Assembly (NCBI GenBank): GCA_051453625.1 | Contig: JBOZIK010000001.1 | Span: 242,325,868 to 242,380,797 of the forward strand | Origin: Welwitschia mirabilis | Lineage: Eukaryota; Gnetophyta; Gnetopsida; Welwitschiales | Direction: 5' to 3' | Length of the DNA: 54,930 bases | Shown here: in pieces, positions 14,865 to 25,853 of the stretch | Position numbering within the stretch: position 1 is the first letter of the stretch | Layout of the letters: every line of letters starts with the position of its first letter | Program-made: the position numbers and the translations under genes | The notes under the pieces: model-generated | What the model saw: the letters and a program-made list of their open reading frames with translations, nothing else | Database searches by the model: none | What the model was told of the DNA's origin: nothing

Positions 14865-16084
14865 TGTCATAACTTATAATATGTAAAAATTGATATTTAT
14901 TTTAAATAACTAATCCTAATTTAGTATAATCAATTTATTCTTTTAATATTCGTATTGTTTTATCTTTATTTACATTGTTAAAGTCATAAAAGAAACTAAT
15001 ATTCTACCTCAACCACTAAACTTTTCATGTCTTTAATAGGATGATGAAATATAAGATAGAAGTTCAAATTGAAATTTCACAAAAAGAAAGTAGTTCTAAT
15101 AGGATCCACAGTGGTGCTAGTCATCTTTTGAATCATTATCTTATTTTTATGTTATGAGACCTAAGGAAGACTCCTGAACCATTTAGGCTATGGATGGATT
15201 AATCTAAGTTTGGAAAAAATTTTGCAACTTTTCAAAAACCTAATGTTAATCCTAATTTTTAATTCATAAAATGTCACTTTGCTTTCACTTTTAGAGAAGT
15301 TGAACATTTAGGTAATTTTTATATTTATTGAGAAAAGCATTAATCATCTTTTTTTTTTAAATCTTCCCTGTAGGAGTAAGCCCGCTTCTAAGACTAGCAT
15401 GACATTATCTTGAGTTTTCTCGAGGTATTCTTTACTCTATTCATGCAATAAAGTATTAGAGTTTTCTTTGATCTATTTCTCTAATTTTAAGTGTGAATGC
15501 TTTTCCATACTTATAATGATTACCCTAGGTTAAATCTTATTAAGAATTTTATAAAATTTTTAATTAATTCTCTATGTGTTAATTTTAATCCATACTTTAC
15601 TATTACTTATGTTTTTTGGAAATGATATCTTACTTTTCATGCTTTTAAAGTAGGTTATAAGAGTTGAGATATCAGGAGGATCCATCAATACTTATATAGT
15701 AAATGAAATTAGGTAACCATGTTTATCTTGAGCAAATGCTTGACATGGATTCTTTGATATTAATATAGAGAAAAGATACTATTATTATAACTCATACAAT
15801 TGTGATTATATTTATAGTTTTATTTATTAAGCAATATTATAGTTTCTCATTGTAATATAGAATATTTTTGTGATAGTTAGAGAAATAGGTTCTATGCATG
15901 CTTTATTATTTTGTTTATTTCATTTATTCCTTTGAAAGAATGGAACTAGAAGTATACTAAAAACACAATTCCTAATTATTTATTAGTAAAAATTAGATTT
16001 GGTCTTATCAATATTTACATCCCAGGAAGATCTTTAACACTCATGATAATTATAGTAATACAAAGTATAACAAAAACTAATTCA
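14865..16084 (+). repeat. Left (5') LTR of the Athila-type element
   Basis: Aligns over its whole length in direct orientation with 32236-33487. Shared landmarks include TTAAAGTCATAAAA, TAAGACTAGCATGACATT, a block ending TTTGATATTAATATAGA and TAGTTATTTATTGGTAAAA-like sequence. It starts TGTCATAAC and ends ...ACTAATTCA, so it has TG...CA ends. The primer-binding site follows 11 bases later. The two LTRs differ at many positions, which indicates an old insertion. Confidence 0.82.
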
Positions 16085-16095
16085 TGATAGCTTTT

Positions 16096-16112
16096 TGGCA
16101 CTATTATCAGGA
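16096..16112 (+). other. Decayed tRNA-Asp primer-binding site
   Basis: The sequence TGGCACTATTATCAGGA lies just inside the left LTR. The plant tRNA-Asp complement used by Athila elements is TGGCGCCGTTGCCGGGG. Ten of 17 positions match, and all seven differences are G-to-A or C-to-T transitions that hit all three CpG sites. That is the pattern expected from long-term cytosine methylation and deamination. The preceding CTTTT spacer also fits this class. Confidence 0.72.
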
Positions 16113-16195
16113 TAACGACATAATAGGTATAGTGAAGCATGTACAAAAGTTTGTATTTTTGCTTTATTACTCTTACTGCTCTTTTTATTTTATTT

Positions 16196-16510
16196 TTTTA
16201 TTATACTAATCCCTTGCTAGTGATTTTCTTTATTTTTCTTTGATCTAGTGGATAGTATGGTGTTCTTTTTGTGGAATCAAAACTAGTTCTTTTATTTTAT
16301 TTATTTTTTATACTAATCAATTTCTAGTGTGTTTCCCCCTCTTTTAGATATTTTTCTTTCTTTTTTAGTTATACTAATCCACTTCCAGTGCAATTTAGAT
16401 TTCTACAATTTTCTTTTTATACTAGTTTATTTCCGGTATTTCTTTTTATTTTTCATTTTTGTTATCTTTTTCTTTATTTATTTTAGTAATACTTGTTCAT
16501 TTTCAATGGC
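16196..16510 (+). repeat. T-rich leader with five copies of a ~20-base motif
   Basis: A motif close to ATACTAATCCATTTCCAGTG recurs at about 16203, 16309, 16371, 16419 and 16488, set in T-rich spacers. It lies in the untranslated leader of the Athila-type element, right after the primer site. The 110-residue Phe-rich frame over 16329-16661 is only a reading of this T-rich tract. Confidence 0.65.
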
Positions 16511-16837
16511 CTTTTTCTTGATTTTTAATATTTATAATTTCTTTTTAACTATCCTTTTTACCAATTTCTATAGGATTTTTAAAGATAATAACTTTTATTG
16601 TTTTTATTCTTATTTCTTCATCTCTTTGTTTTCCTCTTCTTCATATGTTTTGAAGATTTAAAAGAAAATTTTAGGGAAAAAGGTTTTTTTTTAAATAAGG
16701 CTACTCTTTTTATTTTATCATTTTAATTTTCATACTTAATGACTTTTTCTCAGTAGAAAAAAGTGCTTGTTTTATTGATGTAAGTTGGATATGATATTAC
16801 CTTGAAGTTAATCTAATTCCAACATGAATCTTTATTA

Positions 16838-18492
16838 CATATAAACTTTTAAGATCTAAGACTCTAAATAATTCTTAATATTATATAGCTTGACTCATAG
16901 AGGTGTAATTATATCCTAAAATTTTTATGCTATAATCCTCTCATTTTGTAGCCATAATATAATCTTTATTGAAATTTTTTGTGATTTAATTTTGATTCCT
17001 TAATGGTTAAATTATTGTATCTATTTTACTTTTATATATTTAATTTGAAAAATAGTTTTTTATGTGGTTTTTGAAAATTACTTATTATGTGACTTATTTT
17101 AAATTTTTTATTGTAATAATTACTTAATGAACATTGTTATTTATTGTTATGATATTAATGCATCTAGTGGTTTGGTAAGGTAACAGACTCTTCACACTTC
17201 CATCACTTTCACCATCGTCATCACTTCCATGACTTCCACTACCATCATTGCTTCCATCACCTATACGACTTCCACCACATTTACCACTCTCTCTTAGCAT
17301 GATACTTGTCTACATTCTATATTTTCTACTATAAATATTACTTTCTCTTTTCATTTTTCACATCTTAAAAATGTTCTTACTATCGAATCTGACAGTCTTA
17401 ATATTGGAGCTTGGAAAGGGCTTGGAGCCTTGGAATCTCTAAAAGCTCTAGGTCTTCATTTTAATTTGGGTTTGGTTTTAGGCTATTCATTTCATTCTTA
17501 TTGGTTCTTGGTTTTACTTTATTTTTCTTACATGGTCCCTATCCTTTTGCATCTTGAATGATCTCTATTTTTTGAATGATTTTGATATTTGTATAATTCT
17601 TGTAAGGTTGTACTTACATATCGATGAAGTTTGCATGTTCTATTTAGACTAATTATACCTCATGTAAATGTTACCTTAGGTACTTTACATTGCAATGCTT
17701 TCCATATTATCTAAGTCTTATAATAAGTTATTGATTGAATTGTCTAGCTATTGATTTTGGTTTATGATTTTTAAATAAGTAAAAACTAACTAGGATATCT
17801 AGTTGTTTGAACTTCAAGGAGTGATACTCTCTGAAGGGAATCTCGTGGCCATGGGACCAAACTTCTAAGATGAATAGGAAAAATGTGATTAAATTAGTAC
17901 TTGTTCCTCCTAGATTGTATGTAATTAAATTACTAAAATCTATTATAAAGAAACAGTAAAAGAAGATTAATTGAAAATGAAGCCTTGGTCATATCTTAAT
18001 TATCCTTGCTATTTTTTTGTTCTCTTATGAATCCTATTCTTAACCATTTCTTACCATGGAGCATAGTAGAAATTATGAGGATTTTATAATTCTCATACCA
18101 TATTATATGTGTAGGTTTAGATACTGGCTTGGATTCTAGTCATTAAGAAGTGGTTGTTGCTAATGGCTTGGGATAATTTTGCTACTTATTTTATGTTTTA
18201 TGTACTATAGTTGTAACATGTAAAAGAGTACTATTATTGTAAACTTTCTATGAATGTTATGAAAGAATTATAACTCTCTTATTAGCCTATGAAACTATTT
18301 AAAATGAACTTATTCTTCATCTTATTAATATTATGCTGTAATTGCCTCTTCATAATTACATTTGATAGTAGATTAAGATTTTTTCTTAAAAACATGAAAA
18401 ATTTTAATATAGTACTTAGTCATGACAATAAATATTGAAAAATTTTCATTAACTAACATTCATAACTTATAGTTGAAAATTAGAATGTGACA
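16838..18492 (+). repeat. Left (5') LTR of the inner element
   Basis: Homologous end to end with 25854-27550. Shared landmarks include AGAGGTGTAATTATATC, TCTCATTTTGTAG, GAACTTCAAGGAGTGATACTC, GGCTTGGGATAATTTTGCTA and a stretch ending TTAGCCTATGAAACTATTTA. The terminal TG has decayed to CA here, while the right LTR keeps TGTAAAG. It ends GTGACA just before the primer site. A TTCCACCA-type microsatellite lies at about 17197-17292. Confidence 0.87.
17197..17292 (+). repeat. Imperfect (TTCCACCAC)-type microsatellite in left LTR
   Basis: Degenerate triplet/nonamer array of CTTCCATCAC, CTTCCACTAC and related units. The matching array in the right LTR is at 26237-26345. Its presence in both LTRs at the same internal position shows it was already in the element before insertion. 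Confidence 0.75.
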
Positions 18493-18495
18493 TTT

Positions 18496-18508
18496 TGGTA
18501 TCAGAGCC
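18496..18508 (+). other. Initiator-tRNA-Met primer-binding site
   Basis: TGGTATCAGAGCC follows the left LTR after TTT. The first 12 bases are the standard complement of the 3' end of initiator tRNA-Met used by many plant Ty3 and Copia elements. In contrast to the Athila-type primer site outside it, this one is undamaged. Confidence 0.92.
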
Positions 18509-18926
18509 TAAGTTACAATTTCAGTAGGAATATGGTAAAGGTAATAAGATGAATATAGAGTATTATAAAAATAACATGATGGCATGTTCATTTAACAAAG
18601 CTAGCTATAGTAGTTACACACAACTAGTAGTGATGCAACAAATATTCATATTAGTGAAATAATATGACAAACATAAAGAGAAATAGAGCATGCCACAAAG
18701 ATAGTACTATTAAGCTTTAGCTTAAAAAGGCATAGAGTAAGTATAATAAAAGAGGCTAATGTGTCAAGATCCTCACTCTAAGTACCATAAGTCCAAGTGT
18801 TCTTAATTGCATTTAATAATTCTTCTATTTAAATATAAAAAGTGGTAATTTTTTAAGGGTTATCAAATTCAAAATCTATAACATTAATACAAGATTATAA
18901 ACTTTAATGTATATACATGCTCTCAT

Positions 18927-18947
18927 ACACACAAACACACAAACACA

Positions 18948-19011
<64 letters not shown>

Positions 19012-19843
19012 NNNNNNNNNNNNNNNNNNNNNNNNNNNNNNNNNNNNNNNNNNNNNNNNNNNNNNNNNNNNNNNNNNNNNNNNNNNNNNNNNNNNNNNNN
19101 NNNNNNNNNNNNNNNNNNNNNNNNNNNNNNNNNNNNNNNNNNNNNNNNNNNNNNNNNNNNNNNNNNNNNNNNNNNNNNNNNNNNNNNNNNNNNNNNNNNN
19201 NNNNNNNNNNNNNNNNNNNNNNNNNNNNNNNNNNNNNNNNNNNNNNNNNNNNNNNNNNNNNNNNNNNNNNNNNNNNNNNNNNNNNNNNNNNNNNNNNNNN
19301 NNNNNNNNNNNNNNNNNNNNNNNNNNNNNNNNNNNNNNNNNNNNNNNNNNNNNNNNNNNNNNNNNNNNNNNNNNNNNNNNNNNNNNNNNNNNNNNNNNNN
19401 NNNNNNNNNNNNNNNNNNNNNNNNNNNNNNNNNNNNNNNNNNNNNNNNNNNNNNNNNNNNNNNNNNNNNNNNNNNNNNNNNNNNNNNNNNNNNNNNNNNN
19501 NNNNNNNNNNNNNNNNNNNNNNNNNNNNNNNNNNNNNNNNNNNNNNNNNNNNNNNNNNNNNNNNNNNNNNNNNNNNNNNNNNNNNNNNNNNNNNNNNNNN
19601 NNNNNNNNNNNNNNNNNNNNNNNNNNNNNNNNNNNNNNNNNNNNNNNNNNNNNNNNNNNNNNNNNNNNNNNNNNNNNNNNNNNNNNNNNNNNNNNNNNNN
19701 NNNNNNNNNNNNNNNNNNNNNNNNNNNNNNNNNNNNNNNNNNNNNNNNNNNNNNNNNNNNNNNNNNNNNNNNNNNNNNNNNNNNNNNNNNNNNNNNNNNN
19801 NNNNNNNNNNNNNNNNNNNNNNNNNNNNNNACACACAAACACA

Positions 19844-19892
<49 letters not shown>
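18927..19892. repeat. (CA)n microsatellite interrupted by an 819-base N gap
   Basis: An interrupted (AC)n array runs up to the gap at 19012-19830 and resumes at 19831-19892. The sequence right of the gap begins with the same ACACACAAACACACAAACAC pattern found at the left edge of the array. The long open frames reported across it are artefacts of N and CA repeats. Confidence 0.95.
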
Positions 19893-19894
<2 letters not shown>

Positions 19895-20935
19895 ACAAAA
19901 CCTTTAGTAGTCAATAATGAAGTGATTGCACTAGCAGTCCCTATGTTTAGTAGATGGAATTTTGTTGTATTCTGTAAGGTATCTTGAGTGAAGCAAAAGA
20001 CACTTTCCATTTAATAATAGAAACAAGTTGTTGCTTACATGGGGAAAGAAGTGAGGCCATATTTGGTAGAATAGCCTAATTTAATGGTTTTGGAAGATTT
20101 TAAGAATTTTTTAGTTGTGCCATGTGTAAAATCATCATTCTTCCACCACTGCATTTTTCCTCATCTCCTTCAAAAATATCAAGTCACTATTTTGGAATTT
20201 CTTTCATTAAAACATTAAGTATTCATTCTACATTTTGGTAAATAGGTATATAATAGAATTTCTTTTATAGAACATTCCTTGGAGTTATGAACTCAAATAG
20301 AAACCTTTGTTTTGTGATATTTATCAATGTTTATCTATATATCTCAATTATTTTTACCTTTTGTTTTTTATCTTAAAGCTTTAATTTGCAAAGTATTTGT
20401 TTTTTGATTTTCTATTACAAGCTATACATTTGAGCAAGTAAAGAAGTACTTCGATAAAAATTTTTAAGAGCTAGTTTGAAAGAGAGAATATTTATCATTG
20501 ATCCAATTTACAATGTCTCCTTAGTTTAGAGACATTGATCTCAGGATTGCTCTTGCAAGAGAAATTTCTAGGTCTGTATTGCATGAACTTTTAAAAGCAT
20601 GACTCATAGAATAAAACAAACTACACTCACTTGGATGATGTTGCATATCACTTAGGTATGAAAGAAACTGAATATATAATACTAAAATGAAAAATATTTA
20701 TATGAAAAAAGTGAATTCTTTAGGAGTTGAAAAGATTTAGGATGAGAAACTTTAACTATTTTAATTAAGAAGATATCAGTTCTTCTTTTAAGGGAATTAG
20801 GCATAATTGTTGTAAAGTGCATCTTTGCTAAGGGCATGTGTAGTGGTAAGACATACTCTAATGAGACCATCTTCATAGAACTCTTGAAATGTAGCTGAAG
20901 TTCCAACATGAGAATGACTTCTCTGCTAAGTAATA

Positions 20936-21163
20936 ATGTTAACTCATATGGGAATCGGTGGAATCAAAGTTGGCAGAAGTATGGTTAATATTCCTAAAGG
21001 CATTTTAATTCTCAACAAGACCCTTGGAATAGGAACCATTATTAACTCAGGCACTGTAATAACTTATTTTATAGACAAGTTTAAACTTCCTTCCATAACA
21101 CCTCTAAACATAAGAATACCTATTGAGGATTACAAGAAGCCTCTAACACCTTTAGATTCCTAA
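20936..21163 (+). pseudogene. Fragment of a nepenthesin-like (A1) aspartic protease gene
   Basis: The 75-codon frame contains GIGGIKVG, then NIP, then GIGTIINSGTVITYFID. In plant nepenthesin-type aspartic proteases the region around the second active site reads GI-VGG--L-IP, about 20 residues, GGTIIDSGTT-TYL. The order matches, and the spacing from VG to GTII (21 residues) also matches. The catalytic Asp of DSG is Asn here (codon AAC at 21044-21046), so the fragment could not be active. The upstream part that should hold the first DTGS site was not found, and the frame diverges from the family after about residue 48. It lies inside the inner LTR element, so it is probably a captured host fragment; an older pseudogene is the alternative. 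Confidence 0.68.
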
Positions 21164-22240
21164 ATGCATGCTTTTAGATTTTTTCAAATGGTATAAATAC
21201 TCTAGTTGTAATATTCCATATTAAAGGAGGTATTAATTTGAACTTGATGCAAGAGTAGAAGTTGATACCCAAGCAAAATAGCAGAGACTAATTAGTTGCA
21301 TGTCTGACATTTACAAGTCTAGTAAAATCAAGTAGCATCAAGAAATTCCAAATTCAAAAAAAATTATTAACATGAGAACATACTCATTGTCTAAGACATT
21401 ACCAAGTTCAAACTTAGATTCAGTCCACAAAAGTACTTTTAAGGCCTTCAAGCCAAAATTTATAGCTAATGAATGTAAAGATCATAGAATTTCATGCCAT
21501 CATCGATGTCAGAATTAAGGATTTTTTGTGACTCTATAAAGATCTTGCTCATATCTTGTGCTTTTGAGTTTAGTGAATGAATATCATTTTGAAGTATTAC
21601 ATGATGCTTAAAAAGCTCTTAATGAATAGTCTTAAGGGTCTTCTCAAGACCTTTATAGCCATGATCATTAGTTTTCACTAAATAAATTGAGGAGGATTTC
21701 ATTAAATGTTATTAAATATTTAAGAAGCAATTTCACAAGTGAGGAGTTAAGCATAGTAATTACCAGTTAACAAATATAGCCTAGAGAGTCTTATAATATA
21801 ATGTTTTAAAAATAAATATGACATTTATCCTTTCATTATGCTTTACTTGAAAGGTGCTTTTTTTTTCCATCCTTTCTTTTTTCTCTATTATTATCTCATA
21901 AAAGTGCATTTAAATCACCTTTGACTTATCTTTTTAGATAAAATTTTAGCTTTTAGAAACTAGTAATAGTGCATTTTCTGTAATTTCAAATGGAAAGTAT
22001 ATTAGAAATGTAAATAATAATAGATCTTCTTGATATGTAAACAAGAAGGGAAGGTTGAGTAGAATGCATGATCTGATAAAGAAGGGGATGAGGTGAAGCT
22101 TAAGCACACACTATGAATTCACTACTTTAATTTATAGGGGGAACTAAAATTACTGATAATCACACATCCAAAAATGGATGCAAGTCTGTCAATATGGTGG
22201 TTAACTTAGTTAATCTAATAATGATTAATGACTTAGTCAT

Positions 22241-22258
22241 TACAAAAAAAAAAAAAAA
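22241..22258 (+). repeat. Poly(A) run
   Basis: An uninterrupted A tract ending in ATGG, inside the inner LTR element. It might be a retroposon tail, but no SINE or LINE body is recognised upstream. Confidence 0.6.
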
Positions 22259-23289
22259 TGGCAGTTTGGTTAGTGTGCGAAGTTTCATTTATCATTTATT
22301 TTTATTAGAAGTCACACCCTTGACTCTTTTATAAATTATCTACAAATTAGATTCATTTCAAGATTTATCAGTATTTAGTAAGTGTGTCTTCGAGGCTCTA
22401 AACATACTCACATCATTCTTTACATGGCTCAGCTACCAATCCCATTGAGCCTATCTACACAAGTGTTTCTCGTCGTCCCTAGAAACATTATTTAAATCAT
22501 CTTCTTAATCCTTCTTAATGGGAAATTAGCAAGTACATTTACAGTTTTATTATATTCATAGCAGTACTCCCAAAAGTTATTCATTTGCATTAACCTCTTT
22601 AATCTTTGTACAAATGTCCAATATTCCTTCATCCAAAGCGTGAATGTAATCTACTAGATTCAAAAATCTCTCTAAAATACATTACTCTAATAAAGATAAG
22701 ATGAAATGAAATATTCAAAGGAAAAATAAACATTAAATGCAAAATTTTAGAAGGAAATAGTTACCTAACAATCTTTGTTTGAAATAAAGTTCAAGTAGGA
22801 AAAAATTGATAAAGAAGGTCACAAACATTTCATCAAAGGATAGTAGATCTTTGACCTATGGAAACAACTAGCTGTACTAGTAGGATAACAAGTCTATTAT
22901 CATCAACATTAAATAAATTTCCTTTTATCAACCTGAGTGTGCTTCTTCAAAAAGAAAGTCATTAATAAATAGTATTTTATGTAATTATTAAAGCAGAGTA
23001 GTGAGAGAGTCAAGATGAGAAAGAAATCATGGGAAGGACCAATAAACTGAAAGATAATGTTAACTAATTACAAAACATGAATTAATACATTATATTTTCA
23101 ATTATGCAAAAGGAGTTCCATGGACTTTCTTTTGCAATGGTGAGCATTTTTCTAGAGATATAGCATAACTTAATGTATTCTTTGTCAAAATCTTACCTTG
23201 TTGCATTGCATTGGCAATGTTGACATAGGTATTTCATAGCCTATAGCTATACTTCTAAATTAAAGCCTCTACTCATTTGAAATCATTGC

Positions 23290-23610
23290 CTCACTACTTC
23301 GAATATTTATATAGTAGAATAGAATCCTAAAAGTAAAAATATCACTATTTTCATGGAGTATTGATCCATATATAAAGGATAGATTTTCATCCTACTATAT
23401 GTGGAGTCAATCCTAATAGATAAAGGCTCATCTAAAAGCATTGTTTTATAAGGTGATAGATGAATTACTACTTTGGATATCTATATAGTAGAATGGAATT
23501 TTGAAAGTAAAAATATTACTTTTTACATAAATGTACCAGTCCATATAGAAAGGAGAGATTTTCATCCTATTGTATGTGTAATTATCCCTAATAGCTAAGA
23601 CTAGTTCAAA
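23290..23610 (+). repeat. ~174-bp tandem duplication in the inner element
   Basis: Two units (about 23290-23440 and 23465-23610) share TATATAGTAGAAT-GAAT, AAAGTAAAAATAT, AGATTTTCATCCTA and TCCCTAATAG/TCCTAATAG landmarks in the same order. They lie in the 3' half of the inner element's interior. No coding potential is recognised. Confidence 0.75.
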
Positions 23611-24346
23611 GGTTAATTGGGAATGACAGATGTACCATGTTACGAGAAGGAGGAAAACATATACCTACATTAATGAGTGACTTATCATGGTTTAGGTATT
23701 ATGAATTCAACTTATTTCCCTTTCACTTAATTTACTTGGGAATAAGTTGCTTCAGCATTTCCCTTTTTACTTTTTTCTCCAAGTTGGCTCTCCAAGCATA
23801 GTAGTCCTCCTTTGGTTTCCCCTCTTATAAAGCTAATACTCTTATTTTTATGTTATGAGCAAATCCTTTTCTTGTGCTTCTTTTCCTTATCTGTTATTCT
23901 CTATTTGCTTCTCAGCCTTAAATAAAGTTTTTCAACTTCATACTAAATATCATTTCAAAAGTTATTTATTATGTTTTCTTTATACCAATAGTTCTAAAAT
24001 TCTTAATTTTATGTATACTAGTGATAACCACCAATATAGTATTGACCTTCATTAATCTACCATATTGTATCAAATTCCACACAAAAACATGAATCATTTA
24101 AAAAATATATTATTTTCTTAGTGTCAATGATAACTTTGTAAGTTATAAACTAGTAAAGGTTTTACTATAGATCTGATAGTCTAAGATTTACTATTACTAT
24201 GCAAGTTAACTTAAATTTTGTAAGAAGGTTTGACCAAATGCAATCCTAATATTTAATTAGTTATAATAAGGTGTTGTAGCTCTAATTATTAAGCATGATG
24301 TATATGCTTAAATATTTCATAAACAATGATTCAAACTTTATTCTAT

Positions 24347-24368
24347 TATATATATATATATATATATA
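24347..24368. repeat. (TA)n microsatellite
   Basis: About eleven TA units inside the inner LTR element. Similar but shorter arrays occur at 36466-36484 and 38406-38419. Confidence 0.9.
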
Positions 24369-25835
24369 AGTGATTAATGTTGCTTATGGAAAATGTTAAT
24401 TTCTTTAGGAATTTAAACCATTTAATAGTAGGCCTATTAGTACTTATGAGTATATAGAATGCTAAAATTTGTATTCATCTTTCTGAAATTTTATTCTAAT
24501 GGATATATCATGTGAGTTTGCATTTTGATAAATTGATTTCTTACTTGTTTTAGAAAGAAACAAAAAGAATTTAATTTCTTATGTAAAGTTGTCATATTTT
24601 CTCTAAAAACAAGAGCCATTTGGACAACATCTTAAACATTAACTTTTTATAACTTTAGCTAAAACCTTGCTACTCAACTTCATTTAAAGTATTAGATAAA
24701 TCTGCTATATATTTATCTCAGAGAGATAGCTCATATAGGTAGTTTATTAAGATTGACATCTTTACTTTATCTTTGTATCTTTAAATACTTTTATTTTTAG
24801 TTAACTTTTAAGAAAACTTTTCTTTTTGTTTCTAAGTTCTTGTGGAGCATATGTGTATCGGAAACATAAATTTTTATGGTCAGATTATCTACTTAATTTC
24901 ATGATAAATTAGAAGACCTAATCATTTTTAAGTTACTTTGCACTTGACTTATTACTTTTTCTTATCAAGAGTAGGTGACTCTGTTAGTAAGCTTTCTTAC
25001 TTATCACACATTTTATCCTTAATGTGTTTAGTAATATATTGTGCATATTAACTATTAAAGTAAAAATTCAACTATAGATATATGCAAAAGTGTTAAAAAG
25101 ACATTGAAATAAGTACAAAATAAGGAGTGTAGAATAGAAAAGATCTACAATTTAGACATAAGTACTTTCTATGCTCAAACTAATTAATTTTAATATCAAA
25201 GACCAAANNNNNNNNNNTTCTACAGAACATCCTTATAAGCAAGTGTCACAATTTGAAGTAAGAGATTATTATGTTGCAATATTTGGTTTTATGGTCTAAT
25301 ATTATTCAATTTTGGTTAAAGCAAGAAGGTTTTTGAGATATTTTGTCTTATGAATTTAAATGGTTTCCAATCATCTATAAGTATATTCAACTTTGTTCTT
25401 AGAAATTCCTTGCAAAATCAACTATGAGGCCTTTATCCAACCTTCCATGAAAGATATGCTACTGCATTACATTTTCCATAATCAAGTAAGCATTATAACC
25501 TTAGGAAATGGGGAAGATTGATAGTTCATGTAGAGAAAATGAGTTTTTATTTTGAAAATTAATCTACATATAAAATACAAATTTTAGAGCATATGCCATG
25601 AAGTCAAGTAAAGGGTAGAGGAAGAAGAGAATTTGTAGAGGCTTGATTAATCTACACATATGAGATCATTGATGTTATTATGATGATTAATATATTTGAT
25701 TATAAAGCCTATAGACAATTTTCCAACTTACTCAACAATTTATATGACATTGAAATGTAACCTTTATAAGTTCAAGAATTAGGTGAATACAAAATAAATG
25801 TAATGTAGCTTAAGTTTTAGGGATGGAATCCCTTC

Positions 25836-25853
25836 AAGGGTGGAATAATATTA
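25836..25853 (+). other. Polypurine-tract candidate before the right LTR of the inner element
   Basis: AAGGGTGGAATAATATTA directly precedes the TGTAAAG start of the right LTR. It is purine-rich at its left end, and its GGGTGGAAT block resembles the tract used by Ty3-type plant elements. Decay has introduced T residues. Confidence 0.55.

Noticed and set aside
16329-16661. 110-codon Phe-rich frame resembling a membrane protein
   Set aside because: It is a translation of the T-rich leader repeats of the Athila-type element. Composition follows base content.
18876-20010. Long open frames of 321-368 codons on both strands
   Set aside because: They read through N and (CA)n repeats (Cys-Val or Thr-His runs). 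No real coding sequence is present.
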